A DNA stretch of 29,481 nucleotides from Clostridia bacterium (GCA_026001245.1 BNZR01000010.1:1-29481), one strand, 5' to 3'. Positions 7,539 through 15,270 are shown, counted from the first letter of the stretch. Numbers and translations are program-made. The notes: generated by a model not told the origin, from the sequence alone.

Positions 7539-8975
7539 TTATTCCCCCTCAAATTCGTCATACTGTTTTGCAACTTCTGCTATAATCTCATTATAGCCTA
7601 ACTCGTTCAGCTTGTCAACCGTTGAATCCAGCCAATCTTTAGAAGTCGTTGAAGTTCCGCTAGTGACAAACTTATCAAACTGTTCGGTTATTGTGGCTAA
7701 GCGTGTTAGTATATCCGACAGATTCCTTGGCGTTTCAAAATAGAATTGCGAAAAAGGTGTAATTCTGACATGCTTATCATAGTATTCATCAGCGGTTATC
7801 CCATTTGGAATACCAAAATCGCTGGCCGATGGATATACGCCATTGTAGAAAATGCCCCCGGTAAAGGAAAATTGTATATCTCTCGAGAGCTTTTCGCCAT
7901 TTTCACTACAGACATATCCATCAATCAGCGTATAATCAACACTATCTTCACCGTTGATTATAAGATTTGCAAGCTTTGAATCCGTTAAAGCTAACTGTAG
8001 AAACTTCAGGCTTCTTTCTTTGTTTGGCGATGTTTTCGGAATAGCGACACCTGAAAACACATTGTAAAGAATCGACGGGAACTTCTTAACCATATAACCC
8101 TCCGGTATATTCGGTATGTAGCTATCCCTGCCGACTGATTGCGTAATAAAAACATCGGGATTGTCAAATTGTTTTCCCTCGGGAAGATAAACTAATTGCT
8201 TGTTATTTAACGCGGAAAACAACTCGTTAAAATAATCGTCAAACGCCTCAAATCCATTGACTATTGCATTGCCGCTTTTAGGGTAGGTCACACCATTAGC
8301 TATATAAAACGGCAATAATTCTTCTGGATTCCCCGTAACAGCTAAATTATATTTGAATAGTTTCGCGACATCTTCGGGGCTTGCAGAAAAACTATCCACC
8401 TCACTTTGCGAAAACTTTTCGGGATTAAACGCGTAAGTTATATCATTGTGCGAAAGCAGCTTCGGTAAAAGATATGGTATTCCATTGATTGAAAAAGCGT
8501 CAATCAAAATCTTCGGAAACAGTTTCTTTATTTGCGGGTCGTCATATAGCGCGGTCAACGGCTCAAGCTCCAAATTTTTGAACATTTTCAAGCTGTTGTT
8601 ATTCGGGTCAGCAATACCAGCGCAGATAATATCAATTGGCTTCTTATTTGCTGTATCTTCGTTATATTGTTGCATACCTTCCCAATAGTCTAAATTTGAG
8701 GTGTCTAAAAACACAAATTCTAGCGAAAAATCGCAGCCTTTTTCATACAAGTAATCGTTAATCGCTTGTTTTGCTTCATCAGACAACACATCAAAATCTG
8801 GCAATGCGAACCGAACAGGAGGCAATGCCGGGGCGTGAGGTTTTTCTGTCGGTGACGTGGTTGGAGACGTTGTAATAGAGTTGCTGGGTTCTGTCGGCGA
8901 GATGTCCTTATTTGTGCAAGACGCAAGCAAAAAGACCAGCGAAAACGCCAATAGTAAACTCAATTTTTCCTTCAT
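7539..8975 (-). CDS. Extracellular solute-binding-type lipoprotein
   Basis: The 478-residue protein has a lipoprotein signal (LLASC, lipidated Cys20) and a Pro/Thr/Ser linker (about residues 25-55). The body resembles family 1 solute-binding proteins of the LplA type, for example IIAGI-like and NGIPYLLPK segments, and the C-terminal NELGYNEIIAEVAKQYDEFE, typical of that family's last helix. The ATG at 8975 is preceded by GAGGAGG with an 8-base gap, while a longer frame to 9065 has no support. No sugar-type importer permease is nearby. The only transporter in the cluster is ABC-2 type, so it may have been co-opted as a sensor or accessory protein rather than serving an importer. Confidence 0.8.
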   Translation of the reverse strand: MKEKLSLLLAFSLVFLLASCTNKDISPTEPSNSITTSPTTSPTEKPHAPALPPVRFALPDFDVLSDEAKQAINDYLYEKGCDFSLEFVFLDTSNLDYWEGMQQYNEDTANKKPIDIICAGIADPNNNSLKMFKNLELEPLTALYDDPQIKKLFPKILIDAFSINGIPYLLPKLLSHNDITYAFNPEKFSQSEVDSFSASPEDVAKLFKYNLAVTGNPEELLPFYIANGVTYPKSGNAIVNGFEAFDDYFNELFSALNNKQLVYLPEGKQFDNPDVFITQSVGRDSYIPNIPEGYMVKKFPSILYNVFSGVAIPKTSPNKERSLKFLQLALTDSKLANLIINGEDSVDYTLIDGYVCSENGEKLSRDIQFSFTGGIFYNGVYPSASDFGIPNGITADEYYDKHVRITPFSQFYFETPRNLSDILTRLATITEQFDKFVTSGTSTTSKDWLDSTVDKLNELGYNEIIAEVAKQYDEFEGE

Positions 8976-8999
8976 TTTATTGACCTCCTCTTTAAATTG

Positions 9000-9031
9000 G
9001 GGGAGCAAGCTGAAAAAGCACCTTGCTCCCC
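9000..9031 (-). other. GC-rich hairpin in the intergenic leader of the lipoprotein gene
   Basis: GGGGAGCAAG (9000-9009) pairs perfectly with CTTGCTCCCC (9022-9031) over 10 bp with a 12-base loop. On the minus strand it lies between the 127-residue secreted protein gene and the lipoprotein gene, and no T-run follows. It is better read as an mRNA processing or stabilising element, or a leaky attenuator, that sets the ratio of the abundant small protein to the downstream genes, than as a full terminator. Confidence 0.6.
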
Positions 9032-9066
9032 GAACGCGTGTGTCATGAGAATTGCTTTTAGTCAAA

Positions 9067-9450
9067 TCAAGTAACTATTGTGGTGGAATCAGTCCATTTC
9101 CCAGTACCTTTGCTTCCGGTATACTTTACCTCAAGCTTATAGAATCTAGTCGGAGCAGAAGAACCTAAATTGATACTAGCGGTTGTTGTTCCGCCATTGC
9201 CAAGAGTAGAGGTTGATAAAGTATCTGTGCTAGTGTTTAATTTATAAACTTTCCCGGAGAGTGAAACGGATGCGGCGGACGCGGTTGTCACAATGTTAGC
9301 TGAAGCGGAATAAGTTTGCAAGCTTGCGCTTCCTGTGAAATTTGCTCCGCCCGCAGACCCAGTTTTGCTTGAGGTTGTTGCGTAGGCTACAATTGTCATG
9401 CTGAGAACAAAGGTCAACGCTAAGGCTACCGCTAAAAATTTCTTTTTCAT
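9067..9450 (-). CDS. Small secreted Ser/Thr/Gly-rich protein
   Basis: The 127-residue protein begins with a clear Sec signal peptide (MKKKFLAVALALTFVLSM, probable cleavage after AYA). The mature part of about 100 residues is rich in Ser, Thr, Gly and Ala, with alternating hydrophobic positions that suggest a small beta-sandwich. There is no Cys in the mature region and no anchoring motif, so it is probably released or held through partners. The ATG at 9450 follows GAAAGGAC. A promoter-like element almost identical to that of the neighbouring 134-residue gene lies about 110-160 bases upstream. I do not recognise a named family. Together with its neighbour it is likely a main output of the sigma factor encoded upstream. 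Confidence 0.75.
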   Translation of the reverse strand: MKKKFLAVALALTFVLSMTIVAYATTSSKTGSAGGANFTGSASLQTYSASANIVTTASAASVSLSGKVYKLNTSTDTLSTSTLGNGGTTTASINLGSSAPTRFYKLEVKYTGSKGTGKWTDSTTIVT

Positions 9451-9553
9451 GATGGTTGTCCTTTCCGCCCATGTAGGGCTGTCAAATATGTATGGGGTTG
9501 CTGGGTTAGTCGCGCCTTTAACTGACCATTGGAATCGCCCCCTTTATACATCG

Positions 9554-9614
9554 CTCTATAATGTAATCGTTTTAAGGGAGTCAAATCACTACAGCTTTTC
9601 CAAAAATATTTTTT
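9554..9614 (-). promoter_or_regulatory. Shared promoter-like element, copy B
   Basis: On the minus strand the element reads TTTTGGAAAAGC, then TGTAGTGATTT (its GTAGTGATTT part at 9592-9583), a 13-base spacer, CGATTAC (9569-9563) and TTATAGAG. Copy A at 10081-10140 matches over about 60 bases apart from the spacer. The conserved blocks and unconserved spacer are what a pair of -35 and -10 elements of an alternative sigma factor would look like. The obvious candidate is the sigma factor encoded upstream in the same cluster. Confidence 0.7.
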
Positions 9615-9645
9615 AGCTGTATTCCAATGGCTGCCTTTGCGCCGC

Positions 9646-10050
9646 CTATGGCCGTGTGTAGTCTGGCGATGTAAACGAGATATTTTCTACTGTGCCGCTT
9701 TTTGTCACCTTGGCGGTGACGCTTAGGCGATAGGTCTGCCCGGATGTTGCCGCATAAGATTTTGAACTGCTTAGCGTCTGACTGGAGCTACTTGCGCTCC
9801 ACGAGCCAACCGTGGTGTAGCTCGTTCCAACCTTGCGTTGGAGTGTGCAAGTCGCCGAAATGCTGGTCGTGCCGGTCTTGCCGATTATTGTAACTGTGCA
9901 ACCCGCATTGCCGCCGGAGAATGAAATGCTTGCAGTCGTTGCGTTGACATTTGCCCACAGCGGCGTGGCCGCTTCTACGGCAACGCTTATCGTGCCAACA
10001 CTCAGCACCATACCTAGCGCAACGACCATCGCCATAATTCGCCTGCCCAT
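9646..10050 (-). CDS. Small secreted beta-rich protein
   Basis: The 134-residue protein starts with a signal peptide (MGRRIMAMVVALGMVLSVG, likely cleaved after VEA). The mature domain has a conserved-looking core, CTLQRKVGTSYTTVGSW, followed by a Ser-rich stretch and YRLSVTAKV, consistent with an Ig-like or fibronectin-like beta-sandwich. Two Cys in the mature part could form a disulphide. The ATG at 10050 has AAAGGAGG about ten bases upstream. Promoter-like copy A lies immediately upstream. It resembles the neighbouring 127-residue secreted protein in size, composition and control, but the sequences are not obviously homologous. Function unknown. Confidence 0.78.
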   Translation of the reverse strand: MGRRIMAMVVALGMVLSVGTISVAVEAATPLWANVNATTASISFSGGNAGCTVTIIGKTGTTSISATCTLQRKVGTSYTTVGSWSASSSSQTLSSSKSYAATSGQTYRLSVTAKVTKSGTVENISFTSPDYTRP

Positions 10051-10080
10051 TCGTGATGTCCTCCTTTCCGATTTTTTGCC

Positions 10081-10140
10081 CTCTATAAAGTAATCGCGCC
10101 ATCGGAGGAAATCACTACAAGCTTTCCAAAATTATTTTTT
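10081..10140 (-). promoter_or_regulatory. Shared promoter-like element, copy A
   Basis: On the minus strand: TTTTGGAAAGCT, TGTAGTGATTT (GTAGTGATTT at 10118-10109), a 12-base spacer, CGATTAC (10096-10090), then TTATAGAG. It lies about 35 bases before the start codon of the 134-residue secreted protein. It differs from copy B mainly in the spacer. The TGTAGTGATTTCCT stretch is also shared exactly with copy C inside the sigma gene. Confidence 0.72.
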
Positions 10141-10824
10141 TATTCCCTGGGCAACTAGCAACACTTCCTCCTTGCTCAAATTACAACCAAGGGTAAAACT
10201 CGTATTTCCAAGCACCCAATAAACCACTTTTTCACCATCATCTCCCCAAAAGCAGTAATAAATCACTTCGTTTATTATTTGTTCTTCTTGTATCCCATCT
10301 ACGATCCCTATGTTTACCATTTCGCTTGCGGCTACCACGAGTAATGTAACGCTTTCTGCGTCAGAGCCATAAACCAGTATGCGTTGGTCTGGTAATAAGG
10401 TGTCCTCAACAAGTGCAAGCCCTTCCGGCACATACTCCACGCGCCATGCGGATAGATCTACGTCCTCGTCTTGCTCGGCGGGTGACACGATGGACACAAA
10501 TTCATCGTACCACGTCATGACTGCATTGGCAACCGCCGCCCGCCCCGCCGCTGTCGCCAAAAGCAGGGCAACCAACACAGCCGCAGACACCACCACAGCG
10601 GCAGCAATTTTCCGCGCCACGTTGAGCGTCGTCCTGATTATCGTCCTGCGATTATCCCATGCAAACAGGCGTTTCATGCGAATTGTCTGACGCTCCGAAG
10701 GCGTATATAATTTATCCAATTCCGCTTTTGGAGGGATATTTTCGCTCCGCCGCCGTTCCCACTCCAAAAACGCCTCGCCCAATGCCGTGTCGATAATTGC
10801 ATCGGTAAATTCTCGCTCAATCAC
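10132..10824 (-). CDS. DUF4367-like membrane protein, putative anti-sigma factor
   Basis: The 230-residue protein has an N-terminal cytoplasmic region of about 75 residues, one transmembrane helix (AVVVSAAVLVALLLA, about residues 78-95) and an extracytoplasmic domain. That domain has the WRVEYVPEGL motif and a final LSKEEVLLVAQGI, both typical of DUF4367 domains found behind sigma factors. The start is taken as GTG 10824, nine bases after an AGGAGG site; a GTG at 10833 would touch that site. The gene overlaps the end of the sigma gene by eight bases. By analogy it would hold the sigma factor at the membrane until an envelope signal releases it. Confidence 0.8.
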   Translation of the reverse strand: MIEREFTDAIIDTALGEAFLEWERRRSENIPPKAELDKLYTPSERQTIRMKRLFAWDNRRTIIRTTLNVARKIAAAVVVSAAVLVALLLATAAGRAAVANAVMTWYDEFVSIVSPAEQDEDVDLSAWRVEYVPEGLALVEDTLLPDQRILVYGSDAESVTLLVVAASEMVNIGIVDGIQEEQIINEVIYYCFWGDDGEKVVYWVLGNTSFTLGCNLSKEEVLLVAQGIKK

Positions 10825-11356
10825 AGGTAACACCCTCCTCTATCAATATTCGTTTTACTTTTTGACGCACTCGGTACAACCGAATCTCGACATTCTTCAA
10901 AGTCAGTCCCATCTCGGCCGCAATATCCTGATAGCTCCGTTTAAAAATATACTTGCTACGCAATATGCGTTGTTCGTCGCCGTCTAAAGTATCCAAGACT
11001 GCCATCAATTTTTCTATATTCATCTTGCGCAAGACGATATCGCTAACATCTGTATCGTCCGGCATGTTGTCATAAATTTCCACATATTTTTTCTCCCTCC
11101 GCAAAATGTCCAGCGATTTGTTGCTCACTATGCAATCGCTGTATCGCAGGAAATCACTACAGGATAATGAGAAAATTTTTTCTTTTTGGGCAAGCATATC
11201 GACAAAAGCCGCGTGTACGGCGTCCTCGGCGCGTGCGTGATCGTTCAAAACTTTCATTGCGATGTATATGTAACGACTGCGATAGTGTTCGTATATGTCG
11301 GACATTTTTTGGCGCTCGGCTTCTGTGTCAAGCGCGGATAGGTAAAATTGTAGCAA
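10817..11356 (-). CDS. ECF-like RNA polymerase sigma factor
   Basis: The 179-residue protein matches the two-domain ECF plan. A region 2-like part (about residues 20-90) contains YIYIAMKVLNDHARAEDAVH and SNKSLDILRREKK. A sigma-4 helix-turn-helix (about 115-175) contains LDGDEQRILRSKY, QDIAAEMGLTLKNVEIRLYR and VRQKVKRIL. The start is TTG 11356, seven bases after AGAGGTGA. It is driven by a housekeeping promoter and is followed, with overlap, by the putative anti-sigma gene. Promoter-like element C lies in its own coding sequence (codons reading CSDFLRYSDC). It probably transcribes the small secreted protein genes from copies A and B. Confidence 0.9.
   Translation of the reverse strand: MLQFYLSALDTEAERQKMSDIYEHYRSRYIYIAMKVLNDHARAEDAVHAAFVDMLAQKEKIFSLSCSDFLRYSDCIVSNKSLDILRREKKYVEIYDNMPDDTDVSDIVLRKMNIEKLMAVLDTLDGDEQRILRSKYIFKRSYQDIAAEMGLTLKNVEIRLYRVRQKVKRILIEEGVTCD
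11132..11161 (-). promoter_or_regulatory. Shared promoter-like element, copy C, inside the sigma gene
   Basis: On the minus strand TGTAGTGATTTCCT is identical over 14 bases to copy A. CGAT follows at the same relative place, and GCGATTGC (CGATTGC at 11138-11132) replaces GCGATTAC, with the same 12-base spacer. It lies within codons of the sigma factor gene, about 300 bases upstream of the anti-sigma start. If active it would make a transcript for the anti-sigma gene but not for a complete sigma protein. Confidence 0.55.
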
Positions 11357-11388
11357 ATCTATGTCACCTCTTTTGTAATATCGCCTTT

Positions 11389-11417
11389 ATTATAGCATAA
11401 CTGTTGGCGAAAAGCAA
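11389..11417 (-). promoter_or_regulatory. Housekeeping promoter of the sigma factor gene
   Basis: On the minus strand TTGCTT (11417-11412) and TATAAT (11394-11389) are 17 bases apart, with an extended -10 TG one base before the -10 box. The start codon is about 33 bases further on. The sigma gene is thus probably expressed at a basal level by the main sigma factor. Confidence 0.75.
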
Positions 11418-11485
11418 CCTCAAACAATCGAAAGAATCATCAGCCTTGGTCGACACGTATAATTTCATACGCTCATCAAAAACTT

Positions 11486-12190
11486 CTACCCGACTGCCGT
11501 AAGAACCTCCACCTCCTCGCCGCTATCCGCATTGTAGTTCCACAGACTACCATCCTCTTTCAAGGCGGTGGAAACGTACTGTCCCGCCGAAACGAACCGT
11601 ACACCATCCATGATTTTGATGGGAATTTCAATGTACTCTTCTTCGCGCGCAAGCTGTCCTACGCGATTGTCACCCCAACCCCAAAGTGTACCGTCATTCT
11701 GCAACGCCAAAACTTGACCTTCTCCCATGCGGACATATTTCGCGTTTTCAAGCAGTAATGTCGGAGTATCATAGGTAACTTTCACAGTTCCTCCCTGCGT
11801 CAAATCCCCCAAACCATAAAGATTGTTGTTTCCGTCGATATAGAATATTACGCCGACTTCTATATCGCCATATTCTACTTGTTTCACGTTTGGAGCGGTT
11901 ACAGTCCGGCTGAAATTGTCCAATCACAGGCTTTTGTCGGGCAAAATGGCGATTATCGCGCCGTATTCGTAGTATCCTGCGAATGTTCTGTCATAAAAAG
12001 ATGTATCGAAATTCCAGTTCATCGGCGGTAAGGTCGGAGTGAGTGTTGGTTTTTCTGATGGTGTTATCATTCCTGACGGCGAAGTCGGAATGCCGGTCAC
12101 GTCTTGCTGGGGCGTTATAAAGTAGAAACAAAACCCGCCCGCGAGGAGTACTATAATTAGCACAATTACGACAATATAAATGTTTTTCAT
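11486..12190 (-). pseudogene. Membrane-anchored RCC1-repeat protein interrupted by one TGA
   Basis: Two ORFs (11924-12190 and 11486-11923) are in the same frame and separated by a single TGA at 11924-11926. Together they encode about 234 residues: an N-terminal membrane anchor (IVVIVLIIVLLAGG), a Pro/Thr linker, then RCC1-like repeats with motifs DGTLWGWGDN and DGSLW. The stop falls at the position of the conserved Trp (DKSL-stop), so TGG to TGA is the likely change. The linker resembles that of the solute-binding lipoprotein at 7539-8975, suggesting that it belonged to the neighbouring chromosomal module. The ATG at 12190 overlaps the recombinase stop by four bases and uses a GGGGAGG inside the recombinase gene. 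Loss of function, readthrough or initiation at the TTG after the stop are all possible. Confidence 0.75.
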
Positions 12191-13791
12191 TTCAACCTCC
12201 CCATCACATTTACTTCAGTACCATCGCGAAACTTAATCACTATGTCACGTTCGCTATTCACCGTTATCCTATCCAAAGTCGCTAGACAAAGCGACTCGTC
12301 AAACTCGGTCAGCAGATTATCACGCTTGCGCAAATCTTCAAGAAACATATTAACACGTTCGCGGCGGGCGATTTGCGATTGTTTCTCGTCAGCAATATCC
12401 GAGAGCTTCTGATTGATTTCGCCGTACTGCTCGGTGAGCGTGTCGCGCAGCTGATTATAGACAACTTGGTCAATGGCAACTTGCGCGTTTTCGTCAATCA
12501 GACTTTTGATTTTGTCGTATATCTCATCGTGCTCGGTTATCAGCTTCTTGGATTCGAGGTCGAGGTTATCTGTTCCGATGAGGGAGTTCGAGGCAAGCCG
12601 GCACTCCTCGATATAACTATCTTTATCGGCGAGAATTTGATTGAACGCCTCAACAAAAACCCGCCGCAAAGTTTTGTCATCAAGGTGCGGTGTTTTACAA
12701 GGCACGCTGCCTTTGAATTCGTATTTCCGATTGCAACGCCAAATTGTGCGTTTGTACTTGTCTGTGCTGTGCCATGTCTTGGAGCCGAACACGCCGCCGC
12801 ATTCGCCGCAGAACACTTTTGTCGAGAAACAATGCGCCGCGCTTCGAGTGCGTCCAACTGCGCTGTTTCGGCGCATTTCGTCTTGCACGAGGTCGTAAGT
12901 TTCCAAAGACACAATTGCCGGATGAGAGTTTTCTACATAATACTGCGGATATTCGCCCTCGTTGCGCTTCGTCTTTTTCGTGAGAAAATCTGTAGTAAAC
13001 CGCTTTTGCAGCAGAGAATTCCCTGAGTATTTTTCATTGGTAAGAATACTCCGAATCGTAGCCGTAGACCACACTTCTCTGCCCGATGGAGTGGGTATGT
13101 TAGATTTCGTGAGATGTTTCGCGATTTGAACCATAGACTTGCCGCTTAAGTACAACCTATATATCAATCTAACGGTTTTCGCCTCATGCTCCACAATCTT
13201 CGGAGTGCCGTCCTCGCCTTTTGTGTAGCCGAGAAACTGTCCGTATGGCATGGAAACTTTGCCGTCAGCCATGCGTTTCCTCGCGCCCCATGTGGTGTTT
13301 TCCGAAATGGATCTGGATTCTTCCTGCGCTATGGAGGACATAATCGTAAGTAACAATTCGCCTTTGCCGTCAAACGTCCAAATATTCTCTTTCTCAAAGT
13401 AACATTCTATGCCGTTTTCTTTGAGTTGTCGGATTGTTACCAAGGAATCCACAGTATTACGTGCGAAACGACTCACACTTTTTGTTATGATGAGGTCTAT
13501 CTTGTCGTCCAAAGCGTCTGAAATCATGCGTTTGAAGCCGTCGCGCTTTGTTGTGGAGGTCGCGCTTATGGCTTCGTCAGAATATAACTCAACCAGCTCC
13601 CACGCGTCGTTTGCGTTGATAAAATTGGTGTAATAATCAACCTGAGCATCGAACGAGGTTTCCTGTTCCAAGTGATTTGTGCTGACACGCGCATAAGCGG
13701 CGACACGCCTTTTCACAGATGAGTTTAACACATTTCGGGTGGCTTTGTCAATAGTCGCAGGGAAAACTGTCACTTTTACCGCCGTGTTCAT
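12187..13791 (-). CDS. Large serine recombinase (second of a tandem pair)
   Basis: The 534-residue protein has an N-terminal resolvase domain with the nucleophile Ser37 in AAYARVSTN and the conserved SVSRFARN helix (about 105-112). A recombinase domain follows (about 180-290), then a zinc ribbon with Cys328, Cys331, Cys353 and Cys365, and a coiled-coil segment (about 410-490). This is the layout of phage and ICE large serine integrases, which join attP and attB through a phosphoserine link. Its ATG overlaps the stop of the upstream recombinase by four bases. It is the last prophage gene before chromosomal-type sequence, consistent with a role in integration or excision. Confidence 0.95.
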   Translation of the reverse strand: MNTAVKVTVFPATIDKATRNVLNSSVKRRVAAYARVSTNHLEQETSFDAQVDYYTNFINANDAWELVELYSDEAISATSTTKRDGFKRMISDALDDKIDLIITKSVSRFARNTVDSLVTIRQLKENGIECYFEKENIWTFDGKGELLLTIMSSIAQEESRSISENTTWGARKRMADGKVSMPYGQFLGYTKGEDGTPKIVEHEAKTVRLIYRLYLSGKSMVQIAKHLTKSNIPTPSGREVWSTATIRSILTNEKYSGNSLLQKRFTTDFLTKKTKRNEGEYPQYYVENSHPAIVSLETYDLVQDEMRRNSAVGRTRSAAHCFSTKVFCGECGGVFGSKTWHSTDKYKRTIWRCNRKYEFKGSVPCKTPHLDDKTLRRVFVEAFNQILADKDSYIEECRLASNSLIGTDNLDLESKKLITEHDEIYDKIKSLIDENAQVAIDQVVYNQLRDTLTEQYGEINQKLSDIADEKQSQIARRERVNMFLEDLRKRDNLLTEFDESLCLATLDRITVNSERDIVIKFRDGTEVNVMGRLK

Positions 13792-15047
13792 TTCTTTCCT
13801 CTCCTCTCACGCGCTTTTTGTTTCATTTCTTCAGTCCAACTCTCGCTTCGAGAGCGGTCTTGCCATGTTTTGTGTATTGTTTCGCCGTTAGCCATGATAA
13901 AAGTTAAGTGATTGGCTTGCGGAACTCGGATTTCTGTGATAGAATTGATACCACCAAGTTCTGAAACAAAAGCTTCAAGCACATTTTTGGGTATTTGCTT
14001 TGCGGGACAAACTTTTTTGCCAAGCCGTATATAAGTCAGGCATTGCCACGAGATTCTGCCGCTTGTAGTTTTGCGGATGTAGTGTTTGCCGCAATTTTCG
14101 CAAACTATTTTGCTTGTTAAAGGATATACATCAACCGTAGATTTACCGTTTGAGAAACGTTTCGAGCGTTCGGAGATACGCGATTGAACACGCTGAAACG
14201 TAACCGTATCGATGATTGCGGGGTGCGTATCCTCAGAAAAGAACTTAGGTAACTCTCCGCGATTACGGCATTGCTTTTTCGTCAGATGATTATCTGTGAA
14301 TTTCTTTTGTAGCAGAGAATTCCCAGTGAATTTCTCGTTTTTGAGTAGTGCCGCCACGCGAGAATGAGACCATGTGCCGTTTTTATGCGTTGGAACACCC
14401 ATGTCGCGTAGTTTCTTAGCGATTGTGTAGGTCCCCATGCCGCCAAGATAATCGGAAAAAATCATGCGAATGACCTCGGCTTGTTTCGGCTCGATTTCTA
14501 TCTTGCCTTTAACAATCTTGTAGCCGTACAAAAACCGCCAATTCACAGGCTCTCCCGATTCAAAACGCTTGCGGATACGCCACTTGCAATTTTCGGATAC
14601 GCTCAAACTCTCCTCCTGCGCGAAAGAAGCGAGGATGGAGAGCATCAACTCACCATCCCCGCTCATGGAGTGTATGTTTTCGCGTTCGAAGTAGACATCA
14701 ATGCCGAGTGTTTTCAGTTCGCGTACAGCTTCGAGTAACGTCACGGTATTGCGAGCGAAACGTGATATGCTTTTTGTTATGACGATATCCAGTTTCCCCG
14801 CACGGCATTCTGCTAATAATCGCTGAAATTCAGCGCGATTGTCTTTCGTGCCGGTAACATCGTCGGCATAAACACCGCAGTATTCCCAGTCCCGGTGTTT
14901 TTGAATGTAGTTGCTGTAATATGAAACTTGCGCGGACAGACTGTGCAACATCGCGTCCTTGCCGCTGGACACCCTCGCGTAGGCGGCGACACGTTTTCGG
15001 CGCGGCGCGGGCGGATATTTGGGTTCAAGTTTTGTTATGATTTTCAA
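13788..15047 (-). CDS. Large serine recombinase (first of a tandem pair)
   Basis: The 419-residue serine recombinase has Ser27 in AAYARVSSG, SISRFARN, a recombinase domain (about 165-270) and a zinc ribbon (Cys316, Cys319, Cys336, Cys347). It lacks the long coiled-coil that follows the ribbon in its partner and ends in a basic tail. The start is TTG 15047, six bases after AAAGGAGAGG; no ATG is suitably placed. It is about one fifth shorter than its partner and clearly homologous to it. The 4-base overlap implies that the two are made together, possibly as a heteromeric integrase or as integrase plus directionality partner. Confidence 0.93.
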   Translation of the reverse strand: MKIITKLEPKYPPAPRRKRVAAYARVSSGKDAMLHSLSAQVSYYSNYIQKHRDWEYCGVYADDVTGTKDNRAEFQRLLAECRAGKLDIVITKSISRFARNTVTLLEAVRELKTLGIDVYFERENIHSMSGDGELMLSILASFAQEESLSVSENCKWRIRKRFESGEPVNWRFLYGYKIVKGKIEIEPKQAEVIRMIFSDYLGGMGTYTIAKKLRDMGVPTHKNGTWSHSRVAALLKNEKFTGNSLLQKKFTDNHLTKKQCRNRGELPKFFSEDTHPAIIDTVTFQRVQSRISERSKRFSNGKSTVDVYPLTSKIVCENCGKHYIRKTTSGRISWQCLTYIRLGKKVCPAKQIPKNVLEAFVSELGGINSITEIRVPQANHLTFIMANGETIHKTWQDRSRSESWTEEMKQKARERRGKK

Positions 15048-15099
15048 TGGGAACCTCTCCTTTCATTGATGCTATATATCACTCAAATAAGGACGAAAG

Positions 15100-15270
15100 T
15101 CAAGAGTTATTTTTGACGCAACCCCCGATTATCGGATTATATTTTTTCGTGAATGTCGAGGTCAGCTTTTTGAATTCACGTTCTGTAATCAATCCCGCAC
15201 GGAGGAGTTCTTTGGCAACGCCTGTCGCCGCGCCGTAGTCGCGCTCTCGGTCAAATAGCTCTTTTGTCAT
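15100..15270 (-). CDS. Small SHOCT-like protein
   Basis: The 56-residue protein contains the pattern AKELLRAGLITEREFKKL, similar to the SHOCT short helical motif found at the ends of oligomeric proteins. MTKELFDRERDYGAA precedes it and KYNPIIGGC follows. I choose ATG 15270 (GGGGGG upstream) over a longer in-frame start at 15309. It overlaps the end of the HTH/zinc-finger gene by 20 bases and lies 50 bases before the first recombinase. Small proteins of this type are, to my recollection, often found beside clostridial serine recombinases and might act as directionality or accessory factors. That role is inference. Confidence 0.65.
   Translation of the reverse strand: MTKELFDRERDYGAATGVAKELLRAGLITEREFKKLTSTFTKKYNPIIGGCVKNNS

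Noticed and set aside
11924..11926. Genome-wide reassignment of TGA to Trp
   Set aside because: Several intact genes here end with TGA at the expected place (for example ispD, ispF and the tail chaperone), so TGA is a normal stop.
12373..13026. Plus-strand 217-codon ORF opposite the downstream recombinase
   Set aside because: It is antisense to the zinc-ribbon and coiled-coil coding region of an intact recombinase, without a start signal.
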